From Candidatus Delongbacteria bacterium (GTDB lineage Bacteria > CAIWAD01), in assembly GCA_020634015.1 (NCBI GenBank), contig JACKCN010000007.1, positions 1-64,000 of the forward strand: a DNA stretch of 64,000 bases, in the 5' to 3' direction. A model generated the notes under the pieces. That model saw nothing but the letters and a program-made list of their open reading frames with translations, did no database searches and was not told the DNA's origin. Made by a program: the position numbers and the translations under genes. Shown here one piece after another: positions 16,985-24,137 of the stretch (positions are counted from its first letter, which is position 1; each line of letters starts with the position of its first letter).

Positions 16985-17625
16985 CCGGCTGGTGGTACCG
17001 GGACAGCTGGCCCTGGCCACTCTGGCAGGGTGGCGTGCATCGACTGCCTCCTGCGTGTGGCAACAGTCTGCTGCTCACGTTCGACGACGGACCGTCGGAG
17101 AACAGTCTGCGGGTGTCGTCCCTGCTGGCCGAGCGCGCCCTGAAGGCCGTGTTCTTCCTGCAGGGCGAACGGGCCGCCGAGCATCCGGAGAGGGTGCGTG
17201 AGCTGATTGCCGCCGGTCACCGGATCGGCAGCCATGGCCTGCGCCACGTGCGCCATGGACGACTGTCGCCCGCGCGTGTCACACTGGAACTGACCCAGGC
17301 GCGCCAGCTGCTGGAACACCTGAGCGGGCAGTCCGTGCCCTGGTTCCGGCCGCCCTATGGGTCATGGGCGCCCTGGCTGCACGGCGCGCTGGCCGGAGCG
17401 GGGCAGCGCGCGATCTTCTGGAACCTCAACCCCAAGGACCATGCCGTCACGGCGGCGGCTCCACTCATCGACCGGGTGCTGCAACATGCCCGCCCGGCGG
17501 ACATCCTGCTGCTGCACTGCACGGGACGAGGAGCGGCGCACACACTGGCGGCGCTGCCCGGGTTGCTGGATGGCTTGGAATCGAGAGGAATCGCGCTGGC
17601 CGACCCCTTCACCACGGAGCTATGA
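16981..17625 (+). CDS. Polysaccharide deacetylase (NodB homology, CE4)
   Basis: 214 residues from the ATG overlapping the GT2 stop. CE4 motifs are clear: LLLTFDDGPSE (motif 1, catalytic Asp and metal Asp), HRIGSHGLRHVRH (motif 2, metal histidines), and WFRPPYGSW (motif 3). Later LLLHC resembles the motif 5 histidine. The enzyme removes N- or O-acetyl groups from sugar chains or glycolipids. No signal peptide is seen, so action on a cytoplasmic or membrane-face intermediate is likelier than on exported polymer. It is the last gene of the operon; its end overlaps the convergent CheD/HDOD gene by 6 bases, with no terminator between them. Confidence 0.9.
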   Translation: MTGWWYRDSWPWPLWQGGVHRLPPACGNSLLLTFDDGPSENSLRVSSLLAERALKAVFFLQGERAAEHPERVRELIAAGHRIGSHGLRHVRHGRLSPARVTLELTQARQLLEHLSGQSVPWFRPPYGSWAPWLHGALAGAGQRAIFWNLNPKDHAVTAAAPLIDRVLQHARPADILLLHCTGRGAAHTLAALPGLLDGLESRGIALADPFTTEL

Positions 17626-18957
17626 GAGCATGACCTGACGGTGGATTTCGCGCAGTGGAAGCGCGGAGAGCAAGGTTGGCAGTGCATTGGGTGACATGCC
17701 GAAGCGCGCCAGCAAGGTGGTCAGTTCCATCTCCTGCGCCATCCAGGGTTGCTGGCCTTCCCAGAGAATGCGCGAGAGCCAGTCGGACAGGCAGACCAGC
17801 GTGCAGAGGTCCCCATGCTCGGTGGCTTTGCGCGGCTCATGGTGCCAACGCACGGCCTGCACCAGAGGCTCGGCCAGTTCCCATTCCAGCGCCAGTTTCT
17901 CCCCGGCTTCGGGATGGGTGATGCCGATGACCTTGGCTTCGGCAGCCAGCAGACTCTGTTCGTCACGCAGCACACGATAGAATTCAGGTGCCACCCGGCA
18001 GACATGATGGTCGAGCACCACCTTGCCGATGTCGTGAAGCAGGCCGGCCGTATACGCGATGCGCGAGAGTTCCGGCGCCAGCAGATGGGCCAGTTCCGTG
18101 GTGATCGCCGCGCAGGCCAGCGCACCGTGGAACAGGCCGCCCCGGCTCTGGGCATAGCCCGTGTCCTGGTCGACGAAGTACCCGCTGAGCGTGGCCGCCA
18201 GAATCAGACGAATCAGTTTCTTCTCGCCCATGCGCACCAGCGCGGCATCCAGATTGCTGACTTCGTGTCCGCCCACCACTCCGGCCGCATTGCACCAGCC
18301 CAGCACGCGCGCCGTGATGACCTGATCCTTGTGGACACAGGCCGCCAGTTCCTTCATGCTGTAGGAGTCGTTGGCCAGGATGGCCAGGGTTTCCAGGGCG
18401 ATCTGGGGAATCGGCTTGATCTGCTGCAGCGCATCCTGCAGGCAAAAAGCGGAATCGGCCGCCCGGGGGTCAACCAGCTCCGCCTCGGGTTCGGTGTGGA
18501 TCAGGCTTGAACGGAAGTCCAGACTCTCCATGTCCAGCTCGAGCCGATAACCGCGGTTGCCGCCGGTTTCCCAGCTCAATGGAGGCAACTGACGCTGGCG
18601 CAGGAGTTCGAGGAGCCGGGAGGACAACAGGGTACCGGGCTCTTCCGACAGGCTCAGGCTGACCCCGCCCAGCTCGGCCCCGCCCGTGATCAGTCCTTCC
18701 AGATGCTCGGATCGCGCCCCGTTGCTTTCAAGTTCGTCCAGGAATCGATCCAGCATGCCTTCGCAGGATTCCGTGGACTCGAGCGCCTTGCCCAGCAGAT
18801 GCAGCATGCCTCCCACACCGGCACCGCGGTCGATGAGCGCGATGCCCAGGCCGCAGCCCAGCACGGCCCGAAGCTGGCCATCCTGCCGCTGGAACACCCG
18901 GAAGTCGTCCGGTCCGAGCAGTTCCAGTGCAAAAGTTTCCTGAAGCTGGGTACTCAT
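17620..18957 (-). CDS. CheD-like domain fused to HDOD domain
   Basis: 445 residues. Residues 1-150 align by eye with chemoreceptor deamidase CheD along its whole length: LGCGLGIALID (for LGSCVAVCL), GVGGMLHLL (for the GAMAHVML His motif), LEGLITGGAE (for LEAKIAGGA), WETGGNRGYRL (for EDTGGNRARSV). The catalytic Cys position reads Gly, with a Cys one residue earlier, and the catalytic Thr position reads Ala; the His is kept. Deamidase activity is therefore doubtful. Residues ~170-430 form an HDOD domain (IPQIALETLAIL, GLLHDIGKVVLDHH), a signalling module related to HD-GYP but usually not catalytic. The protein may link chemotaxis/motility state to signalling. It is divergent from arginine deiminase and convergent with the deacetylase. 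The fusion is unusual as far as I know. Confidence 0.85.
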   Translation of the reverse strand: MSTQLQETFALELLGPDDFRVFQRQDGQLRAVLGCGLGIALIDRGAGVGGMLHLLGKALESTESCEGMLDRFLDELESNGARSEHLEGLITGGAELGGVSLSLSEEPGTLLSSRLLELLRQRQLPPLSWETGGNRGYRLELDMESLDFRSSLIHTEPEAELVDPRAADSAFCLQDALQQIKPIPQIALETLAILANDSYSMKELAACVHKDQVITARVLGWCNAAGVVGGHEVSNLDAALVRMGEKKLIRLILAATLSGYFVDQDTGYAQSRGGLFHGALACAAITTELAHLLAPELSRIAYTAGLLHDIGKVVLDHHVCRVAPEFYRVLRDEQSLLAAEAKVIGITHPEAGEKLALEWELAEPLVQAVRWHHEPRKATEHGDLCTLVCLSDWLSRILWEGQQPWMAQEMELTTLLARFGMSPNALPTLLSALPLREIHRQVMLS

Positions 18958-19139
18958 GGTCCCTGTTTTCTTCTGGTGTTGCAGCCCAGCATGGTGGAGG
19001 GCTCCGGCGGCGTATCGGCAGCCATGCGGGCCAGCTGAAGGGGGCCTGGCGGATTCCGGATTCTGGCCGCGATGCTCTATTTTCAGCGTCTGTCGATCGC
19101 GCCTCCAGCGGGCGTGGCAAACCCAGAGGCAACCTGACC

Positions 19140-20387
19140 ATGAAGACTCATCGCATCACTTCCGAAGTGGGCCGCCTGCAGACCGTACTGATCCACCAAC
19201 CGGGATTCGAACACCGCAAGACAGTGCCCTGGAACAAGGACGCGATGCTCTTTGACGACATCCTCGACCTGGATGCCGCCCGGCGCGAGCACCGGGGATT
19301 TGCCGACGAGCTCTCGGTCAGCGGTGTCAACGTGGTCTATCTGCTGGACCTGTTGAAGGAAGTCTGCGAGGACCGCACCCTGCGCGAAAAGGTGTACCTG
19401 AACTTCCTTGGCGAGGAACTGATGGCCCGCGTGGACCTCAAGCGCCTCGAGCCCTGGCATCTGATCCATGGCTGGCCCAACCGTTACCTGATCACTCCCG
19501 AAACTCCCGTGCCTCCACTGCCCAATCTGTACTTCACGCGCGACCCGGCCTTCGTGATCCATGACTGCCTGATCATCGCGCACCTTTTCTGGCCCGCACG
19601 CAAGCAGGAAGGCCGGCTGCTGCAGTCGGTGTTCTCGCTGCACCCCGACTGGTCACACCTCAAGGTCTACAGCGGACTGATCGAGGATCCTGAGGCGCGC
19701 GTCGAGGGCGGTGACGTGCTGGTGGCCGACGAGCACACCGTGATGGTGGGCGTGGGCGAGCGCACCAACGAGGCGGGTGTGGAACACCTGGCGCGGTTCC
19801 TGTTCGAGAATACTCCGGTCGAGCGCGTGCTGAAGGTCTTTCTGCCGGCCAAGCGCGAGTTCATGCACCTGGACACGGTGCTGACCTTCGTGGACCGCCA
19901 GCGCATTCTGACCCTGCCTTACCTCTGGGATCGGCCCGAATACTACGCGGGCGTGGCCGAGAAGGCCAAGGCGATCTGCGAGAAGTATCACCATCGCTAT
20001 ACCGGGCCCTCGCCCGAGGAACTGGCCCAGGGCTCGCGCCTGGAAGTGATGCACAGCGACGGGCGCCGCGAGAGTGTTTCCAATGTGCTCGAAGGACTGG
20101 CCAATCTGGAGATCATCAACCCGGACTGGACCGTCTGGGTGGGTGGGCGCCTGAACCTCTATCCTTCGCAGGAGGAGCACATCGTGGCCGCCCTGCGCGA
20201 GCAGTGGAATGACGCGGCCAACACCTTCGCGCTGGCCCCCGGACGTGTCGTGTGTTACCAGCGCAACTCGCGCACCCTGCAGGCCCTCGAGGAAGCGCAC
20301 GTGGATCTGGTGACCTTCCACGGCAGCGAACTGGTGCGTGGTCGGGGTGGCGCCCGCTGCATGACCATGCCGATTTCCCGGGCCTGA
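19140..20387 (+). CDS. arcA: Arginine deiminase
   Basis: 415 residues from the ATG at 19140, preceded by AGAGG at 19125-19129; the longer frame from 18927 overlaps the divergent gene. Family motifs: PNLYFTRDP, EARVEGGDVL, MHLDTVLTF (catalytic His/Asp) and GRGGARCMTMP with the nucleophilic Cys near the end. It hydrolyses L-arginine to citrulline and ammonia in the cytoplasm, the first step of the ATP-yielding arginine deiminase pathway. Ornithine carbamoyltransferase, carbamate kinase and an arginine/ornithine antiporter are not adjacent, so the rest of the pathway must be elsewhere or the enzyme serves another role. It is followed after 54 bases by an rRNA methyltransferase gene. Confidence 0.95.
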   Translation: MKTHRITSEVGRLQTVLIHQPGFEHRKTVPWNKDAMLFDDILDLDAARREHRGFADELSVSGVNVVYLLDLLKEVCEDRTLREKVYLNFLGEELMARVDLKRLEPWHLIHGWPNRYLITPETPVPPLPNLYFTRDPAFVIHDCLIIAHLFWPARKQEGRLLQSVFSLHPDWSHLKVYSGLIEDPEARVEGGDVLVADEHTVMVGVGERTNEAGVEHLARFLFENTPVERVLKVFLPAKREFMHLDTVLTFVDRQRILTLPYLWDRPEYYAGVAEKAKAICEKYHHRYTGPSPEELAQGSRLEVMHSDGRRESVSNVLEGLANLEIINPDWTVWVGGRLNLYPSQEEHIVAALREQWNDAANTFALAPGRVVCYQRNSRTLQALEEAHVDLVTFHGSELVRGRGGARCMTMPISRA

Positions 20388-20441
20388 GACCCTTACCATC
20401 AACCGCAAGCATCACGGTCCGTCGGGGCCGGGAAAGTCCGC

Positions 20442-21632
20442 GTGGAAACCCGCACCATGCGCCTGGCGCGCAACGAGGACCGTCGTCTGCGCGCCGGCCA
20501 CCTCTGGATCTACAGCAACGAAGTGGACACGGCCCAGACCCCGCTGAAGCAGTTCGGCCCGGGTGAACAGGCCCGCGTCGAAACCCATTCCGGCCAGCTG
20601 CTGGGCATGGCCTTCGTCAATCCTCAATCCCTGATCTGTGGGCGAATGGTCAGCCGAGACGAGTCTCCCCTGGGACCACGTCGGCTCAAGCGTCGCCTGG
20701 AACAGGCTCTGGCACTGCGTGAGCGCCTCTTTTCCGAGCCGTGTTATCGCCTGGTGCATGGCGAGAGCGACCTGCTGCCCGGGCTGGTGGTCGACCGTTT
20801 CGGGGACCACCTGAGCGTGCAGCTGAACACGGCGGGCATGGACAGGCTGGGCGGCGAGATCGTGGACACGCTGCGCAAGCTGCTGAAACCCGCCTCGATC
20901 CTGCTGCGCAACGACAGCGGCATGCGGACCCTGGAAGGTCTGGAACGCACGGTCGAGGATGCCTTCGGTGTGACTCCCGACGAGGTGGAGCTGATCGAGA
21001 ACGGCCTCCGGATGCGCGTGCCCCTGCGCCAGGGCCAGAAGACCGGCTGGTTCTACGACCAACGCCCCAACCGGGCCTGGCTGCAGGGCCATGCCCGTGA
21101 TGCACGCGTGCTGGACGTGTTCAGTTATGTGGGGGCCTTCTCGCTGCAGGCCGCGGCACACGGAGCCAGCGAGGTACTGGCCGTGGACTCCTCGGCCCTC
21201 GCCCTCGATTTCGTGGCGCGCAATGCGGAGCTGAATGGTGTGGGCGACAGGGTCAGCACGCGTGTCGGTGATGCCTTTGACGTGCTCAAGGAGCTCAAGG
21301 ACGAGGACCAGCGCTTCGACATCGTGGTCGTGGATCCGCCCGCCTTCATCAAACGCAAGAAGGACTCCGAGGACGGTCTGCGCGCCTATCGCCGGATCTT
21401 CGAGCTGGGCATGCGCCTGCTCAGCCCCGATGCCCTGCTGCTGGCCGCATCGTGCTCGATGCACCTCTCCCGCGACCAGATGGTGGACACACTGCGGGCC
21501 AGCGGTCGTCATCTGGACCGCCATGTCCAGATCCTGGCGGAAGGCGGCCAGGGGCCCGACCACCCGATTCACCCCGCGATCCCCGAAACCCGCTACCTCA
21601 AGGCCATGCTCTGCCGGGTCTATCTGCCCTGA
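20442..21632 (+). CDS. 23S rRNA (cytosine) methyltransferase, RlmI-like
   Basis: 396 residues from a GTG with GGAAAG upstream; an ATG five codons later (20457) is an alternative. An N-terminal PUA-type RNA-binding domain (about 1-75, RRLRAGHLWIYSNEV) is followed by a middle domain (LVHGESDLLPGLVVDRFG) and a Rossmann SAM-dependent methyltransferase (VLDVFSYVGAFSLQAA, LAVDSSALAL, DIVVVDPPAFIKRK, ASCSMHLS). The DPPAF and SCS motifs with an active-site Cys mark the m5C-type YccW/RlmI family, which methylates a cytosine in 23S rRNA. The gene ends 3 bases before a short hairpin and the start of a long 36-bp repeat array. Confidence 0.9.
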   Translation: METRTMRLARNEDRRLRAGHLWIYSNEVDTAQTPLKQFGPGEQARVETHSGQLLGMAFVNPQSLICGRMVSRDESPLGPRRLKRRLEQALALRERLFSEPCYRLVHGESDLLPGLVVDRFGDHLSVQLNTAGMDRLGGEIVDTLRKLLKPASILLRNDSGMRTLEGLERTVEDAFGVTPDEVELIENGLRMRVPLRQGQKTGWFYDQRPNRAWLQGHARDARVLDVFSYVGAFSLQAAAHGASEVLAVDSSALALDFVARNAELNGVGDRVSTRVGDAFDVLKELKDEDQRFDIVVVDPPAFIKRKKDSEDGLRAYRRIFELGMRLLSPDALLLAASCSMHLSRDQMVDTLRASGRHLDRHVQILAEGGQGPDHPIHPAIPETRYLKAMLCRVYLP

Positions 21633-21634
21633 CC

Positions 21635-21650
21635 GTCAGGATTTCCTGAC
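21635..21650. terminator. Short hairpin after the methyltransferase gene
   Basis: Perfect 7-bp arms (GTCAGGA / TCCTGAC) with a two-base spacer lie 3 bases past the stop. There is no T tract, and a two-base loop would require opening of the innermost pair. It may help end the transcript or mark the edge of the repeat array. Confidence 0.35.
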
Positions 21651-21654
21651 GCAT

Positions 21655-22490
21655 GCTGGCAAGACGCCTGCTGCAAGGCCAGCAACCGCCGCTGGCACAG
21701 ACGCCTGCTGCAAGGCCAGCAACCTCCGCTGGCACAACGCCTGCTGCAAGGCCAGCATCCTCCGCTGGCACGACGCCTGCTGCAAGGCCAGCAACCTCCG
21801 CTGGCATCATGCCTGCTGCAAGGCCAGCATCCGCCGCTGGCACAACGCCTGCTGCAAGGCCAGCATCCTCCGCTGGCACGACGCCTGCTGCAAGGCCAGC
21901 AACCGCCGCTGGCAAGACGCCTGCTGCAAGGCCAGCAACCTCCGCTGGCACAACGCCTGCTGCAAGGCCAGCATCCTCCGCTGGCACGACGCCTGCTGCA
22001 AGGCCAGCACCCTCCGCTGGCATCACGCCTGCTGCAAGGCCAGCATCCTCCGCTGGCACGACGCCTGCTGCAAGGCCAGCAACCTCCGCTGGCATCACGC
22101 CTGCTGCAAGGCCAGCATCCTCCGCTGGCAAGACGCCTGCTGCAAGGCCAGCAACCTCCGCTGGCATTACGCCTGCTGCCACGCCAGCATCCTCCGCTGG
22201 CACAACGCCTGCTGCCAGGCCAACATCCTCCGCTGGCGTCACGCATGCTGCCACGCCAGCATCCTCCGCTGGCACGACGCCTGCTGCAAGGCCAGCACCC
22301 TCCGCTGGCACAACGCCTGCTGCAAGGCCAGCAACCTCCGCTGGCATCACGCCTGCTGCAAGGCCAACAACCTCCGCTGGCGTCATGCCTGCTGCAAGGC
22401 CAGCACCCGCCGCTGGCAGGACGCCTGCTGCTAGGCCAGCATCCTCCGCTGGCATCACGCCTGCTGCAAGGCCAGCATCCTGAAGTGGCC
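21655..22490 (+). repeat. 36-bp tandem repeat array A, 22 units plus a partial
   Basis: Counting from the first CCTGCTGC at 21667, there are 22 full units to 22460 (21 of 36 bp and the first of 37 bp), then a decaying partial unit. Each unit carries an inverted repeat GCCAGC/GCTGGC around a 7-base loop, and GCCT/AGGC arms next to it. Most bases are invariant; differences fall in three slots: the base after GCCA-GCA (A, T or C), one loop base (T or G), and two to three bases before the final CG. The array fills the gap between two convergent genes. Because 36 is divisible by 3, several frames stay open on both strands, but slot changes are mostly non-synonymous in each, so coding is unlikely. 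A second, inverted array lies at 43601-44345. Confidence 0.95.
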
Positions 22491-22524
22491 AGAGAGAAAA
22501 GGCGCGACCCGTGGGGATCGCGCC
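22491..22524 (-). terminator. Intrinsic terminator of the minus-strand GTPase gene
   Basis: On the minus strand, arms 22518-22524 and 22501-22507 (7 bp, GC-rich), extended by CCC/GGG around a GTG loop with one bulged A, are followed by TTTTCTCTCT. It lies 21 bases after the stop of the gene at 22546. Confidence 0.85.
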
Positions 22525-22545
22525 CTTGTTCGACTTCAAGCTGGA

Positions 22546-23859
22546 CTAGCGCGCCAGCTTCTCCAGGACGGCGGCCAGGGTGGGCTCGCCGATCTCCTGC
22601 AGTTCGTAGCCCACGCGCAGGGCGGGTTTGTCGAAGGAGATCAGGCGGCGCAGGTCGATGGGCGTGCCGATGATCACCAGATCGACCGGAGCGGCCTCGA
22701 TGGTGTCCTTGAGGTCCTGGACCTGCTTGTCGCTGTAGCCCATGGCCGGCAGGATCGGGCCGGTGCCCGGGTACTTGACGAAGGTGTCATGGATCGTGCC
22801 CTTGGCGAAGGGACGCGGGTCCACGATCTCGGCAGCGCCCCAGCGCTTGGCGGCCACCCAGCCAGCACCGTAGGTCATGCCGCCGTGAGTCAGGGTGGGG
22901 CCGTCCTCGATCACCAGCACGCGCTTGCCGCGAATGCTCTCGGCATTCTCGACCGTCAGCGGACTGGCGGCTTCGATCACCACGGCCTCGGGATTGAGCT
23001 GGCGATTGATCTCGTGACACAGTTCGATCTGCTCGCGGGAGGCGCTGTCGATCTTGTTGACCACGATGGCATCGGCCATGCGCACGTTGGTTTCGCCGGG
23101 ATAGAACTTCGCGGCGTGATCGGGGCGATGGGGGTCCACCACCGTGATGTGCACATCGGGAGTGTAGAAGGGCGTGTCGTTGTTGCCACCGTCCCAGATG
23201 ATCACGTCCGCTTCGGCTTCGGCCTTGCGCAGGATCTTCTCATAGTCCACGCCGGCATAGATCACCAGCCCGGCGGCGATGTAGGGCTCGTACTCCTCGC
23301 GCTCTTCGATGGTCACCTTGTGAAAGTCCAGGTCCTCATAGCGCGCGAAGCGCTGCACGGCCTGGGCGGCCAGATCGCCATAGGGCATGGGATGGCGCAC
23401 GGCCACCACCTTCTTGCCCATCGCCTTGAGCATGCGCACCACCTTGCGGCTGGTCTGGCTCTTGCCGCAGCCGGTCCGGCTGGCGCAGATGGCCACGATC
23501 GGCTTGGTGGAAGCGATCATGGTGCGGGCCGGGCTCAGCAGCTGGAAGTCGGCTCCGGCCGCGTTGCAGAGGCTGGCCAGATTCATCACGCGCTCGTGGG
23601 GCACATCGCTGTAGCTGAAGACGCACAGGTCGGCTTTCAGGTCCTTGATCAGACGGGCCAGCTGGCTCTCGTCCTCAATGGGAATACCGTGCGGGTACCG
23701 CGGTCCGGCCAGTTCGGGCGGGTAGCGCCGACCGTCGATGTCGGGAATCTGGGTCGCCGTGAAAGCCACCACCTCCACGTCGGCATTCTGACGGTAACAG
23801 ACGTTGAAGTTGTGGAAATCCCGTCCCGCGGCGCCGAGAATGATCACTCTGCGTGCCAT
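22546..23859 (-). CDS. Cyclic 2,3-diphosphoglycerate synthetase-like P-loop protein
   Basis: 437 residues from the ATG at 23859, preceded by GGAGG at the ideal distance. The N-terminal Rossmann-like region (RVIILGAAGRDFHNFNVCYR) is followed by a P-loop GTPase/kinase core: CASRTGCGKSQTSRKVV (Walker A near residue 130), VVAVRHPMPYGDL, VIIWDGGNND (Walker B), ADAIVVNKIDSA (NKxD-type base recognition), and C-terminal IEDGPTLTHGGMTYGAG. This matches the family named after the archaeal cyclic 2,3-diphosphoglycerate synthetase. In bacteria its substrate is not established; I would not assign cDPG synthesis here without a test. Transcription ends at the hairpin next to array A. Confidence 0.85.
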   Translation of the reverse strand: MARRVIILGAAGRDFHNFNVCYRQNADVEVVAFTATQIPDIDGRRYPPELAGPRYPHGIPIEDESQLARLIKDLKADLCVFSYSDVPHERVMNLASLCNAAGADFQLLSPARTMIASTKPIVAICASRTGCGKSQTSRKVVRMLKAMGKKVVAVRHPMPYGDLAAQAVQRFARYEDLDFHKVTIEEREEYEPYIAAGLVIYAGVDYEKILRKAEAEADVIIWDGGNNDTPFYTPDVHITVVDPHRPDHAAKFYPGETNVRMADAIVVNKIDSASREQIELCHEINRQLNPEAVVIEAASPLTVENAESIRGKRVLVIEDGPTLTHGGMTYGAGWVAAKRWGAAEIVDPRPFAKGTIHDTFVKYPGTGPILPAMGYSDKQVQDLKDTIEAAPVDLVIIGTPIDLRRLISFDKPALRVGYELQEIGEPTLAAVLEKLAR

Positions 23860-24137
23860 GCGTTCCTCCATTCATCTGGGTTGCCGAGTTTCTTCACGAG
23901 CGGCCCGAGCGTGGCAGACTGCTGACCTCGCCGGCAAACAGCACCCGGAAATCCGGAAGCGGCAGTGTCCCTTTTTTGCTCTTCCATGGACTTGATCATT
24001 GTCAGATGGAAAGGTGCCGGAACGCCATGCCCCGATCCGGGGTACGCCAGCAATGAGTCACCCTGGAAAACGTTCAGATCACCTTACCTTGGCCCACGTT
24101 TGCGGAAGAAAGCCTGCTCACAATCTCGAGGAGTTCC

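Noticed and set aside
13653..17020. Long minus-strand ORFs opposite the glycosyltransferase operon
   Set aside because: Low-complexity Gln/Arg/Ala translation, opposite to genes with clear catalytic motifs and perfect start/stop overlaps.
13578..17625. Hopanoid head-group cluster (HpnI/HpnJ/HpnK)
   Set aside because: The radical SAM enzyme lacks B12 motifs, the deacetylase is NodB-type rather than YdjC-like, and no squalene-hopene cyclase is present.
21655..22490. CRISPR array
   Set aside because: The period is 36 bp but units are contiguous with no unique spacers, and no cas genes are nearby; the Cas4-like nuclease at 9072-10028 belongs to an integrase-linked module.
21598..22539. Long collagen-like or Cys-rich ORFs through array A on both strands
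   Set aside because: Open only because the unit length is a multiple of three; slot differences are mostly non-synonymous in every frame and no start with a ribosome site fits. Same reasoning for the frames across 43578-44617.
23881..24137. Promoter or small ORF between the GTPase and TonB receptor genes
   Set aside because: A TGGCAG segment lacks the -12 GC at the right distance, and the minus-strand 69-codon ORF has no ribosome site or family features.
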